Shown here piece by piece: positions 20,401 to 28,644 of a stretch of DNA of 64,000 nt (position 1 is its first letter; each line of letters begins with the position of its first letter). Position numbers and translations under genes: made by a program. Source of the stretch: Acholoe squamosa (taxonomy: Eukaryota; Annelida; Polychaeta; Phyllodocida; Polynoidae); contig OX439050.1 in NCBI GenBank assembly GCA_949317995.1, positions 124,001 through 188,000 of the forward strand, written 5' to 3'. The notes beneath the pieces were generated by a model. It was not told the DNA's origin, searched no databases, and saw only the letters and a program-made list of their open reading frames with translations.

Positions 20401-21331
20401 CTAAAAATAAGCTATTTTTTCCTGATTTGTTGTTGTCATTAGTTATTGAAACAGGCTCGTCGTCCCAAAATGCCGATTTCAATAATTCATGGTGCCTTAA
20501 CAATATGGAAGGCACCAATTCATCCCCCGTATAATGTGGATGTTTTTCTGACAATATTGTACGGCGGTACATCCAATTAGTGGACTTAAAATCCAACAAC
20601 ATCGCATTTAATATTTCCTTTACCAAAGGCCAAAGTTTCAGTGAGGCAAGCGCAAAATGCATTCTTGTGGTCTCTGTAGCATATGCTTCATCCTTTGCCT
20701 TGTGTAAAGTAGACAACATATTTAAATAGGACTCTTCCAGGTCCGTACACTTACACAAATTATCAAGCAGGGATTGAATTCTTTTTTCACCGTACCTTAT
20801 GTTAAACATTTTACACATGGTATCATTTTTAACAATATGATTCATTCCACCTGGAATTGTATGAGCATTAGCGTATCCTAAATATGCCTCCGTGGCTTTT
20901 CTAGCATAGGAAGACACTGTGGCATCGGAAAGAGTTCGTAGTAAAGTGTTCACTGAAAATGTTTTGCCGGTTCCAGCATCGCCTTCCGTAACTATAGTTC
21001 CTATTGGCAATGGCTCTGATTGACTCCAACTAGAAGGCATATTACATAAGAGATCCTCCACAGACTTTGGTTGATTTTGAAGATAATAATCGAACCACCG
21101 CTTCCATTTTATCATCCTATTTATATGACCCGTATTCATGGTTTTTTCTTTACAGTCATGTATAAACTGCTTCAGGCGTTGAATAAAACCGGTGTCGGCC
21201 CACAAATAATAGTTGTAACGTTTTATGTTATCTGTTTCTGAAGCATTATCACCCACGGTTTTTAAATTGGTCTTATCCTTTGTCACATTTTCAGTTTTTG
21301 CTTCGACTGTTTCCTTGGAAGTTGTTTCCAT
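17471..21331 (-). CDS. UL5-like helicase subunit of the helicase-primase complex
   Basis: The protein has 1,286 residues. A Walker A loop (EGDAGTGKTFS) lies near 115-125, a motif II-like acidic strand (IMLFEEDG) near 360-367, and a motif III-like segment (ILIFSGSTTQSS) near 398-410. This order, with the GSxTQ signature, matches superfamily 1 helicases of the herpesvirus UL5 type, which unwind DNA ahead of the polymerase at the nuclear replication fork. The product is longer than vertebrate UL5 (about 880-960 residues); the extra length is in the poorly conserved middle and C-terminal parts. The 3' end faces the LTR element. Later helicase motifs could not be placed by eye. Confidence 0.7.
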   Translation of the reverse strand: METTSKETVEAKTENVTKDKTNLKTVGDNASETDNIKRYNYYLWADTGFIQRLKQFIHDCKEKTMNTGHINRMIKWKRWFDYYLQNQPKSVEDLLCNMPSSWSQSEPLPIGTIVTEGDAGTGKTFSVNTLLRTLSDATVSSYARKATEAYLGYANAHTIPGGMNHIVKNDTMCKMFNIRYGEKRIQSLLDNLCKCTDLEESYLNMLSTLHKAKDEAYATETTRMHFALASLKLWPLVKEILNAMLLDFKSTNWMYRRTILSEKHPHYTGDELVPSILLRHHELLKSAFWDDEPVSITNDNNKSGKNSLFLEEAFIIEKAMDVVECSEEIMDQDTYRLYTDIRHSPSKVKCPPCMPQAALFPIMLFEEDGMAPAVYGDLRKLLIMITQFMYLPPYTFYTVPILIFSGSTTQSSAIGSVASCLDISSDAFHLYDKTNTLAYRAEFFRRNVSSFDSIDTVACRATCTSLERCLPVSDYTFSSMYTHEEHSSLIDDPCYLPKGTRLYQKHADVCKFTDKMRKSGKAQLPMTDVVFVADNVIQLNEVPVSNIQEGLSKLNAEQALQNRIKRWKNKTSILYKNYTKDGDTEYFHDVDFYTVDKNCVPDIEQALYHSQRHALELRAQEEACSQKMHNDDNNSSEFEQKVEACVTKVSLASDDIYPPNTLKHIMYDNIVNDTCGRKVIKTKKINDGTVRTEHEEDNTKTMNGLTFIMGPAQQLLSQEEHRSKRLYASKLAKKLGDGKTLAQEYLTGSKVVDQEGEMVYDPLSDIVVEYARPQKDDVEFSVGSSTNARILYMVFKRKRYVVKNAPVTLENKKLLVKCRGIDCTLSELMHNNIFNERTSNAFKAMVFGGVIEKYLEWHISKVDSKVVYGHASKLNNVHILYQNYKDAISTFACNIIDEYERKVQYIENSGLRTQNVDKKPKISSKDLCVELLSLVSLIYNHSKKNESQFIHEVQLKVYVDQSPFHKLLQYENKDVNIRAFGLLATGEITIYDTGESECNANWRKKREQDYLNTVKSRNAYPFSLVHREKVYALRRTLKPSDVMQMGFETFLPQLYVDAMCSLKIRNCLLVTTVPAVEGNVPWYKIFANAKHATHKKYNNSKEASFGVLMRHGLAGTRTPKATLANGIFSMTGGELMNFPRPFQAHSYPDASTVVVKTQEGYIPSASNFKKSVINAKETTKEEELKPKRVECLMMFGCLNPMYTTPASTVAYSQGSTHEGHVCVNFSSTTGKSNQLVSLTRTTKNSNLKVANVLHAKNGHGHIKDLRKSKLQRRKFSKMAAMYYYRQ

Positions 21332-21562
21332 TTTGTTGGGTTTGAAAGCTGGAGATGAAATTCTTTAACACCTATAACGCTAAGTGTACTTGTAAGACTC
21401 AACGGGTTTCTGTGAGAGCAGTAAACTGCTGTCTGGCTAGGAGATCCATCAACGCCTGGGTATAAATTTCCTGTGTGTGCTGGGATTGGCTGCCCTATTT
21501 TTAACCACACCCTTTTCTTTGGTTTGAGGTGTTTATATACGTTAGTGTTCCAACTGGCACAC

Positions 21563-21955
21563 TTATCTGCAGAGCTTATTTTTTCGATATGTGTGAGTGG
21601 TGAACAGATAACAACTACTTTTTTCAGGCCAGCTTGTTAAGCAGGTTGTTAATTCCTGACAATAACTTTCAAGCTGATTTTCTTTAGGTAACACACCCTT
21701 CTGCATAATCGATAACCGATAAAACACCTTAACTGCTTTGAAGCAATTACAATAAACGGTTGCCAGCTGCCTGTTGTTACATACAGGACTCGGTTCCAGT
21801 TCCAAACAATATACATCTTTTAACTCTTTATGATTTATTTTTGGTGTCTTGTGAGATCTAGTGGTGCACTTAAAACGGTGCCAAACAGGAATATAAACGG
21901 TTATACTCTGCGATATTTTATCAGAGGGAAGAATTTTATATTTGGTTTTCTTCAT
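21563..21955 (-). CDS. hypothetical basic protein, 130 aa
   Basis: A 130-residue basic, Cys-containing protein (MKKTKYKILPSDK). Cys residues are spread through the middle (CLELEPSPVCNNRQLATVYCNC), which might bind a metal. It sits between the UL5-like helicase and the Cys-rich gene at 21978-24065, all on the minus strand, with 22 bases separating it from the latter. No known family is recognised. The short spacing supports it being a real gene in this block. Confidence 0.5.
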   Translation of the reverse strand: MKKTKYKILPSDKISQSITVYIPVWHRFKCTTRSHKTPKINHKELKDVYCLELEPSPVCNNRQLATVYCNCFKAVKVFYRLSIMQKGVLPKENQLESYCQELTTCLTSWPEKSSCYLFTTHTYRKNKLCR

Positions 21956-21977
21956 GGTTTTTTATTGTAAACTTTTT

Positions 21978-24065
21978 TTAAATACAAGGAGACATGTGAT
22001 GGCAAGCAGTTAACTTAGGTATTTTTCCCATCAGGTTTTTCGAGGTTTTAACAATTCCCAATACCTGAATAATGGTTTTGGCATTTCTTACAATGGTAGG
22101 CAACAGACACACATGGTGTTGTCTTGAGTAGCAGTCTGTGTCAGTAAATAACCTTCTGTTGTTACACAAACAAGATATGTCACCGTCAGATGTGCAATGC
22201 ATTTTTATACCGTTCACACATTTTTCCCTGTCAGTTAAATTTATTTCTTTCAAAAAGGTTTTAATAATTCCCAATACCTGAATAATGGTTTTGGCATTTC
22301 TTACAATGGTAGGCAACAGACACACATGGTGTTGTCTTGAGTAGCAGTCTGTGTCAGTAAATAACCTTCTGTTGTTACACAAACAAGATATGTCACCGTC
22401 AGATGTGCAATGCATTTTTATACCGTTCACACATTTTTCCCTGTCAGTTAAATTTATTTCTTTCAAAAAGGTTTTAATAAACGGGTACTTAAATTCAGCC
22501 CAATCATCGAAAACTGCATGTACGGGTTCACAGCGAACTTTAATCTTATCTAGGTCAAGAGAATATGACATGTTTAACTGATGGAAAAAGTTACTTTCTT
22601 GGTTTGTTTCGCATTTTCTTTTTTGCAATGAACCAATTTTACTTTCCAAGCTTAAAGTGGTTTTTAACGCTTCTTTTTCACACGTGTTTGCTGTTCCACG
22701 GTGATATTTACTGAACAAAGAATCGTCACCCGTCATAAGACTACCACATACACCCCACTCATGTGTTTTCATGCCGGACTTTACTTTTTTTTGTTCAGCC
22801 ATAACCGCAAGATCATGCAGTATACGTCGGAAACCAGGGGATATACCTAAAGTACACCACAAGCACGGATTTAATGATGTGCTATATCTAATGAGTGTCA
22901 TTCCATCCGGTGTGGGATCATAACATAGAGCGTGTAAACGATGTAAAACTAACATTTCATTGTGTAAACTGTTAGCCTCGTCTAAATAACTGTTCATGTA
23001 AAAATCTATGTTTTCTGAATCTTCTACACCAAAAGTGTTTAAGGGCGTGTTAAAAAGTTCTTCTTCAAGGGCAAAGAGCGACGTAACACTTTTATTAGTT
23101 TTCGGCCCTTTTTTTTCAGGGTCTGTTTTTCTTTTTTTATTCACCTTGTTAGTTTCTATGTCGTACGGTTGGTTACTGCTATGCTTTATTACAATTCCCG
23201 GTTGAAAATTCATGTAACCCTTCATTCCATAGTAAGATTGTAAACTAACGCCACACATATTCTTTTTAACCCAGGTTGGTGAGACAAACAATCTCGCATC
23301 TACGTCCAAAGTGTGATTCATAGCTGCCATTTCATACGCTCCAGTGTTCGAATATATACATCTAGATTTATTTTCTAAATCGTAACCGTAGCATCCTCCT
23401 TTTCTTAGGTTGTCAATTAAAATTGAGGAGGAAACCTGTAGTTCCTTTCCTTTGTTTTTAGCTTCTTTTTTTGGATCAGGGTGGTCCTTGTTAGTTTTCT
23501 TTTTTTTTCTTTTTCTTTCATTTCTACTCGGTTTAAGTGTGTCGCTCGATTCATTTATTACTTTTTCCTCATCGGAGTTCAAGCATTCCTCAGTTGTTTT
23601 TATTTCCGCTAGGATTTCGTGCTCTGCATTTTCATCCAAATCACATAATAGCTTTGATATATGAGATGTAAGCCTCACAGAATTTAGTACCTCACACTCC
23701 ATTGTTGAACTTAAAGTTGTGTTATTGCCACATAGCTGTAGGAGAAGGTGGAAAAATATGGACTCCGGGTCTACTTCTAACAATTCACTGGGTGATAACT
23801 GAAATGTTTTAACTATAAAATACCATATAAAAACTGTGCCCGTGCAGTTTAATGGCATTGTCGTTGCAAAATATTTAATTTGATTTAACTCCCTTTCAGT
23901 TTTGCCATGGCGAAAAATAAACATGCAAAATGTACACTTGTCCTTAGGTTTTTTTTGACGGTGCCAATATTTCACATAAGATTCGACCGCTTTTAAAAAA
24001 TCCCTATTTTCCTGAAAGCTAAGTGTGGCAGCAATAAAAGCTTTGGAAAAAGCATTCTTTATCAT
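21978..24065 (-). CDS. Cys-rich protein, possibly UL32-like packaging protein, with a tandem duplicated segment
   Basis: The protein has 695 residues. A CTFC pair lies near residues 44-47, a strongly basic low-complexity stretch (RNERKRKKKKTNK) near 180-192, a second pair (NPCLWC) near 400, and a C-terminal Cys/His cluster (CLCNN, HHVCLLP). Several widely spaced CxxC/HxC sites resemble the zinc-binding pattern of herpesvirus UL32/ORF68 packaging proteins, but I cannot confirm homology. A 213-bp in-frame tandem repeat (22043-22255 and 22256-22468) doubles 71 residues that include the C-terminal Cys cluster. The ATG is one base from the ATG of the divergent gene at 24067. Confidence 0.65.
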   Translation of the reverse strand: MIKNAFSKAFIAATLSFQENRDFLKAVESYVKYWHRQKKPKDKCTFCMFIFRHGKTERELNQIKYFATTMPLNCTGTVFIWYFIVKTFQLSPSELLEVDPESIFFHLLLQLCGNNTTLSSTMECEVLNSVRLTSHISKLLCDLDENAEHEILAEIKTTEECLNSDEEKVINESSDTLKPSRNERKRKKKKTNKDHPDPKKEAKNKGKELQVSSSILIDNLRKGGCYGYDLENKSRCIYSNTGAYEMAAMNHTLDVDARLFVSPTWVKKNMCGVSLQSYYGMKGYMNFQPGIVIKHSSNQPYDIETNKVNKKRKTDPEKKGPKTNKSVTSLFALEEELFNTPLNTFGVEDSENIDFYMNSYLDEANSLHNEMLVLHRLHALCYDPTPDGMTLIRYSTSLNPCLWCTLGISPGFRRILHDLAVMAEQKKVKSGMKTHEWGVCGSLMTGDDSLFSKYHRGTANTCEKEALKTTLSLESKIGSLQKRKCETNQESNFFHQLNMSYSLDLDKIKVRCEPVHAVFDDWAEFKYPFIKTFLKEINLTDREKCVNGIKMHCTSDGDISCLCNNRRLFTDTDCYSRQHHVCLLPTIVRNAKTIIQVLGIIKTFLKEINLTDREKCVNGIKMHCTSDGDISCLCNNRRLFTDTDCYSRQHHVCLLPTIVRNAKTIIQVLGIVKTSKNLMGKIPKLTACHHMSPCI
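22043..22468. repeat. 213-bp tandem duplication inside a gene
   Basis: Copies 22043-22255 and 22256-22468 differ by about one base on reading (ACAATTCCC versus ATAATTCCC). The unit length is 71 codons, so the frame is kept. Near-identity points to a very recent duplication, or to an assembly artefact. Confidence 0.9.
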
Positions 24066-24066
24066 A

Positions 24067-24831
24067 ATGTCAGTATTTAAACGCTTAATTAAACAAGGTT
24101 TAAATGGTTTATATTCTTTTTTGTTTGTGTTGGCTGATGACTGGTATCAAAACAACCAGGACGCCCTATCTGTTCTTCAAGATATAAGTCGAAAAAAAAA
24201 CAAAGGATACTCGGACATAGATCAAAAAGTGCGTGATGTTTACCTTGCCTCGCAGCTTGAAGATTGGAAAAACCTTATGGAAGAGGACATCAGGGCTAAA
24301 GCAAGTGATTTATATGCCGTATACGATATGCTTATTTCTATGGGTTACACCAAAGAGCAAGCACAAACATTGTTAGGTATACTATGCTCTAAAAACGATA
24401 TACCCGGTGAAGTACGTGAAAAACTAGTGTCCTCATACATGCAATACATGGAGTTAAAACCATTTACTGAGGAGGGAGGTGCTTTTTTGTTTAATAACGA
24501 TGAAAGTTATTTAAGAACAGAATTAGCTGAGAAAAACATAAACTTTCGTATGTGCGTTCAGTCCTGCCTACCAATTACTTTAGACACACTCTCTTGCGAA
24601 TCCACTTTATCAACTGCCACACATCGTGTACAGGAGGGAAAAATAAAGGCCGGTTTAATGCTTGCATCTGGTGTTACTGGTGAGAGTTGCTCTATGAACA
24701 ATACGGTACCCCCTGTTCTTACTCGTTCATTTCCATGTGATATATCACATAAAGAGGTTGAGGAAAAACCAACTATACCGATTTCATCACATTCCAAAAG
24801 AAAAGAAGAACGGGAACTTATACAAGCATGA
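24067..24831 (+). CDS. hypothetical protein, about 254 aa
   Basis: I choose ATG 24067 (MSVFKRLIK), because the frame upstream overlaps the divergent gene. The first 150 residues are helical and charged (WYQNNQDALSVLQDISRKKNKGYSDIDQKV); the last ~90 are Ser/Thr-rich and probably disordered, with a basic end (SHSKRKEERE). The stop overlaps the next start in an ATGA (24828-24831), so the two genes are probably on one transcript and translated by reinitiation or leaky scanning. Its ATG lies one base from that of the minus-strand gene, so its promoter must sit inside the other gene's coding region. The function is unknown. Confidence 0.7.
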   Translation: MSVFKRLIKQGLNGLYSFLFVLADDWYQNNQDALSVLQDISRKKNKGYSDIDQKVRDVYLASQLEDWKNLMEEDIRAKASDLYAVYDMLISMGYTKEQAQTLLGILCSKNDIPGEVREKLVSSYMQYMELKPFTEEGGAFLFNNDESYLRTELAEKNINFRMCVQSCLPITLDTLSCESTLSTATHRVQEGKIKAGLMLASGVTGESCSMNNTVPPVLTRSFPCDISHKEVEEKPTIPISSHSKRKEERELIQA

Positions 24832-25883
24832 CGGGTGTAAAATTTACAAACCCGAATAATGTTACACTGGCAGCAGAGTGCATGTCTTTTTTTAAAAAAA
24901 AGTCAGTAAATTTAGACACCTTGGATCCTGGAAATATGCTCTGTGTTACATCAAAGGTAGCAAGTTTAGTTTGCCACCATCTAGCAAACACCGGTGGACA
25001 CATTAAGGCACCGCCGGCTAATTACCCAGAGCTTAAATTTATTGACAGTAAGGACTACTCAGTTTGCAAAATGGACAACATGTATGAGGCACTAGTTCTC
25101 ATTGTTTCGAAAGGCAATTACATTAAAGGTTCGTATCCTGAGCTCCTTAAAGCATGGCTGAATTATAAACGTGGGGACAAAATTAAATTTGCTGCTTATT
25201 TTGCCACAGTTCTATACGGTTTGGGGTTGCCACGTAATGCAATAGTGGACATTGTTGATGAAAACACAGTTGTATTAACCCAAAAGGGAATTGAATGGAT
25301 ATCAATTTATAACACAAACGTTTTCAGCAAAACGTATTCCGTAGAACTTAACACAGCAATTCTGAGACTTGGAAAGTTTGGTGTTGTCCCTTGGCAAATA
25401 GTTACACCTACTTCTAGTCCATGCAATATGTTTCTTATGAATCCGGTAACACCCTTTATTGAAGAATATGTAGCCAAAGCCCTTGCAGGCGGAAAATGGC
25501 TAGCCAAATACGAAACACGTGATTTAGCAAAGGAATGTCAAAATGGAATGCTACCGATTACATTTTATAGAAAACTACATGCCTGCATGTGGGGTAAAAA
25601 CAAATACATATTTAATGATACTGAAATCGACCTTGACTCTGGTAAAACGATTGACGGAAGGTACAGGCACGAAAAGTTGTTAGATTTTTCATGGAGGGAC
25701 TCTCACAGCATAGCTTTGCCTAATGCTTTAGAGGAAGGTACGGAATTTGTAAACTACCCATTTGTAACGTGTGTTATACACACAATATCTAGAGCTCAGC
25801 TAGAAAATGCAGCACTACATCACCTCGTATGGAAAATGAATAACATGAACATATGCACCGAGGAACAGTGTAGACCCATTTGA
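24828..25883 (+). CDS. hypothetical protein, 351 aa
   Basis: The start overlaps the stop of the upstream gene by four bases (ATGA). The product is 351 residues, mixed alpha/beta, with a hydrophobic middle (KFAAYFATVLYGLGLPRNAIVDIVDENTV shortened here) and no clear membrane segment or signal peptide. Cys residues occur at the C-terminus (CTEEQCRPI). Its coupling to the preceding gene suggests a shared function or fixed ratio. I do not recognise it; a structural or tegument role is only a guess. Confidence 0.75.
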   Translation: MTGVKFTNPNNVTLAAECMSFFKKKSVNLDTLDPGNMLCVTSKVASLVCHHLANTGGHIKAPPANYPELKFIDSKDYSVCKMDNMYEALVLIVSKGNYIKGSYPELLKAWLNYKRGDKIKFAAYFATVLYGLGLPRNAIVDIVDENTVVLTQKGIEWISIYNTNVFSKTYSVELNTAILRLGKFGVVPWQIVTPTSSPCNMFLMNPVTPFIEEYVAKALAGGKWLAKYETRDLAKECQNGMLPITFYRKLHACMWGKNKYIFNDTEIDLDSGKTIDGRYRHEKLLDFSWRDSHSIALPNALEEGTEFVNYPFVTCVIHTISRAQLENAALHHLVWKMNNMNICTEEQCRPI

Positions 25884-25967
25884 CAGAGCAACAGTAAAAG
25901 CTAAGTTACTTCGTTAAAATGGAGTGCACAGACTTAAAGCGGGTGGATAAGGGAAAACTTTCAGGAG

Positions 25968-25975
25968 TATAAAAG
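25968..25975 (+). promoter_or_regulatory. TATA box for the 26042 gene
   Basis: TATAAAAG lies 67 bases before ATG 26042 and downstream of the preceding stop at 25883. Confidence 0.6.
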
Positions 25976-26041
25976 GAGAAAGCTGCAGCGGGACAAAGCA
26001 TAGTTGATAACACACTCGTCATTGGAAGGAACGGAGCCAAT

Positions 26042-26422
26042 ATGGGAGAGAAAATACAATCTTATAAAGAAATGAAGGGGGTTTTGAATAATCTAAAAGA
26101 CCGCATGGTTATTTTGGATTATTGTAAGAAAACCATGCCAAAGGAACAACAGATATTGCAACTGAAAGAAACAAAAGGTCAACTGGAATATATGGTGCAA
26201 TGTTTAAACAACATAATACACATGAAACATACCATAAAGGATGAGGACTTTCAAAAATCAAAAAAATTGTGTGAACTTCCAAAGAAGTGGTCTCCACATG
26301 TTTGGGAAAAACCATCAGAGAAAAAAATAGACCCATTTGAAATGCATGAGGTATCAAAATCACCAACCACACCTAGTTATACCTTTTTCCCTCCCTATAC
26401 TTCCAGTTCTTCAAAAAACTAA
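26042..26422 (+). CDS. small helical protein, 126 aa
   Basis: The protein has 126 residues. Its first ~75 are strongly helical with heptad-like spacing of Leu, Met and Ile (MKGVLNNLKDRMVILDY, LKETKGQLEYMVQCLNNII), probably a coiled-coil dimer. The C-terminus is Pro/Ser/Thr-rich and disordered. A TATA box at 25968 gives it its own promoter. There is no signal peptide. It could be a regulatory or virion tegument protein, but no homology is recognised. Confidence 0.65.
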   Translation: MGEKIQSYKEMKGVLNNLKDRMVILDYCKKTMPKEQQILQLKETKGQLEYMVQCLNNIIHMKHTIKDEDFQKSKKLCELPKKWSPHVWEKPSEKKIDPFEMHEVSKSPTTPSYTFFPPYTSSSSKN

Positions 26423-26541
26423 AATTGTCAGTCTAGCCAGTTGGCCTACACTCGTTTTACCCCACCCCTAAACTTTCACTTTAGTTTCCCCCCTCCCAAC
26501 CCCCTTGGGTTACATGCTGGCTTTTGGTCGGTTAACATTGC

Positions 26542-26549
26542 ATATAAGG
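26542..26549 (+). promoter_or_regulatory. TATA-like box for the 26605 gene
   Basis: ATATAAGG lies 56 bases before ATG 26605 in a pyrimidine-rich spacer. Confidence 0.45.
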
Positions 26550-26604
26550 GCCACGTGCTGAAGGATCTGTCTTCAGTTTTTACTTATTTTTCAAGGAGTA
26601 CACC

Positions 26605-27297
26605 ATGGCAACATCTTCTGCACAAAATGATTCTTCTCACATGGAACTCCAGCCTGGAGAATGGACTTGGAATATTCAAAGAGTTTATAACGAGGAAGAT
26701 GCATGCTTTAATGAAAAGCCAGCCGTATCATGGACAGATTTAAATGGAGAATACGTAAAGGTGTACAAGTGGTGCATGGTTGATTCAAAAAACAGAAACC
26801 ACTACATCGACTCTGACTTTTATTTAAACAACAGACTTTGCAAAAAAAATGCAAACGACTACTGGAGCGGACTTTGTTTGCGTGAACGTCAACAAAACAA
26901 TGGAATTGTATATTTGACATACAAGCTTTACTATCCATCCAAAACGGATGTGATGATGAGTATGTATACACTTTTGCTAACCGAGAAGTTTAGAGCGGAG
27001 ATATCTCGTAACTGTTACGGCTGCAATAACAATCGGAGTTCTCAAAGTGACCACATGTATTTGGGCTGCCTGGCTGAACATAATGAACTATGTTTGGCAT
27101 ATGCCGAAAAGTGTCATAACTACATCACTTTGGAAGAGTTTAAAGGTCGTACTGAAAAACTTACACAATATTTTCCTTCTCTCATCATCGGTGACAGTTT
27201 TTATGAAAAGTTTCTACAAAGTGTTAATTCACGGGCTGTATTACGTGCCAACACTGATGACATGGCATACTTTTATGAACATCGTGAATCTACTTAA
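26605..27297 (+). CDS. protein with a CxxC...SQxxH...C zinc-like cluster, 230 aa
   Basis: The start ATG at 26605 is in good context (ACCATGG). The 230-residue product has an acidic N-terminus, a central basic/aromatic part, and near residues 137-165 the cluster NCYGCNNNRSSQSDHMYLGC followed by more Cys residues. C-x-G-C ... S-Q-x-x-H ... C looks like a zinc site. From memory, similar C-G-C/SQ-x-x-H-x-C motifs occur in uncharacterised proteins of invertebrates and their mobile elements, but I cannot verify this. Its own TATA-like box is upstream. Function unknown. Confidence 0.7.
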   Translation: MATSSAQNDSSHMELQPGEWTWNIQRVYNEEDACFNEKPAVSWTDLNGEYVKVYKWCMVDSKNRNHYIDSDFYLNNRLCKKNANDYWSGLCLRERQQNNGIVYLTYKLYYPSKTDVMMSMYTLLLTEKFRAEISRNCYGCNNNRSSQSDHMYLGCLAEHNELCLAYAEKCHNYITLEEFKGRTEKLTQYFPSLIIGDSFYEKFLQSVNSRAVLRANTDDMAYFYEHREST

Positions 27298-27736
27298 GAC
27301 GGTGGTTGATTGATTGATTGATTTGTGTTTTACAGCACTTTAGCTGCACTAAGTGGCTATCCCGTGCTTCACAGGTTGATAATTTAACAGAGGAATGTGT
27401 CAGTGCCTGTATACATTTATCTACCATAGTCTTTATTTACATCTGCTAGCTAAACTCTAACTACATGCTTTTATGTAAACTAAATGTTATATATTTGTAT
27501 AACAACAAAAGTTTGAATTAGAATTTCCACAATAGATGTTTTTAAACATGCTGCCAGAAATAAAATGTCACTTGTGGGGTGAAACATGTTAATGCTGTGG
27601 CACAAAAATATGTAATCTATTTACAATAAAGAAAATTAAACTTTCACCAAGTTCTTAAGTCTTTAACTGTGGTATTTTCTAAACGTAATAAACTTGCGGA
27701 TTCTCTTTTTCTCCCGTGTACTCAGATGCATCAGGT
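27298..27736. other. intergenic region with a GATT microsatellite and mollusc-repeat-like sequence
   Basis: A short (GATT)n run begins near 27304, followed by TTTGTGTTTTACAGCACTTT and AGCTGCACTAAGTGGCTAT. This resembles the start of an interspersed repeat common in gastropod and bivalve genomes (recalled, not searched). An AATAAA near 27626 precedes the convergent gene. No ORF is supported. Confidence 0.4.
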
Positions 27737-28342
27737 TCATGGCATTGAAAAAGTTCTTTTACCATCCGATGAAACTGACCTTGGCCCTTGGCTCATTGCT
27801 TTAAATATCATGCGCAGGTAATACAATGGTGTCTCTAATAAGTTTGTCGTACGGTACTTTTCAGCAAACTCCAAATACTCCCCATTTTTTAGCATATTAT
27901 ACTCTTCTTTCGTAAGCTGGAATTCATTTTCTTTCTCCAGGTATTTTATATTTACACAGACGACAACCTTATTGTTCTCCCCGTATGCCTTAGACAACAC
28001 CATTCCCGAATTGAACTGTATTGACAGTAGACTTTGGCTTGAGTACAGTTTTTTGATAGCCGTGAATCGCTGACGTAAATCCTTCCAGTAAGGAGGTGGT
28101 ATTTCAACTGGGTTTTTGTTCAACACAAAGTAAATTTTTCCATAGTTAATATCATCCAGGCTGTTAAAGAACACAACATGTAGCTCCAAACAGTCCGAGA
28201 TAACAAATGCAAGTACAATTTTGTGAACGGTGTTGTCCTGTTCATTGCGTGAAAGTGTAAACCTACACCAAACTCCACCGTCAACCTCGAAACTGGTAGA
28301 AGTTGTAGGAAATGTCAACTCAGACTTAGAAGTCGATGTCAT
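27737..28342 (-). CDS. hypothetical protein, 201 aa
   Basis: The ORF of 201 residues starts MTSTSKSELTFPTTS. Residues ~20-120 look like alternating beta strands (VWCRFTLSRNEQ, IVLAFVISDCLELHVVFF), and the remainder is helical with a basic tail. No signal peptide or membrane helix stands out, although one strand is hydrophobic. The gene is convergent with 26605-27297. It lacks recognisable motifs and its function is unknown. Confidence 0.65.
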   Translation of the reverse strand: MTSTSKSELTFPTTSTSFEVDGGVWCRFTLSRNEQDNTVHKIVLAFVISDCLELHVVFFNSLDDINYGKIYFVLNKNPVEIPPPYWKDLRQRFTAIKKLYSSQSLLSIQFNSGMVLSKAYGENNKVVVCVNIKYLEKENEFQLTKEEYNMLKNGEYLEFAEKYRTTNLLETPLYYLRMIFKAMSQGPRSVSSDGKRTFSMP

Positions 28343-28473
28343 CCCTGTAGTAGTAGTGATGGATGATAACTTGAAGCAAGCAATCAGCTACTGAATACTG
28401 AAGTGTGGCTGTTAGAAGGTGATAACGGTTAATTTTCACCAAACAGGGGGAAAATACAGCTGGGTTGTACAAA

Positions 28474-28644
28474 ATGGCGAGGAACAACCGTCTTTACATG
28501 GTAGCCTTTAGGAAATTTCCCTCGATGCTATTCATAGAAGGGAGGAATGAAACCGTTTTTATGTATGTCACTGCCACCGATGAGTCACCGGCAACTGCCC
28601 TAAAGGAAAAACCCGAAAAAAACAAAAAAATAAATAAACTTTAA
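28474..28644 (+). CDS. possible small ORF, 56 aa
   Basis: A short ORF (MARNNRLYMVAFRKF...) lies in the upstream region of the minus-strand gene, with an AATAAA just after its stop near 28652. The start context (AAAATGG) is good. It has a basic Lys-rich tail. Nothing else supports coding, so this is tentative. Confidence 0.35.
   Translation: MARNNRLYMVAFRKFPSMLFIEGRNETVFMYVTATDESPATALKEKPEKNKKINKL

Noticed and set aside
21978-24065. Considered as the UL52-like primase
   Set aside because: No primase DxD motifs found; the CxxC/HxC pattern fits a packaging-type zinc protein better, and even that is weak.
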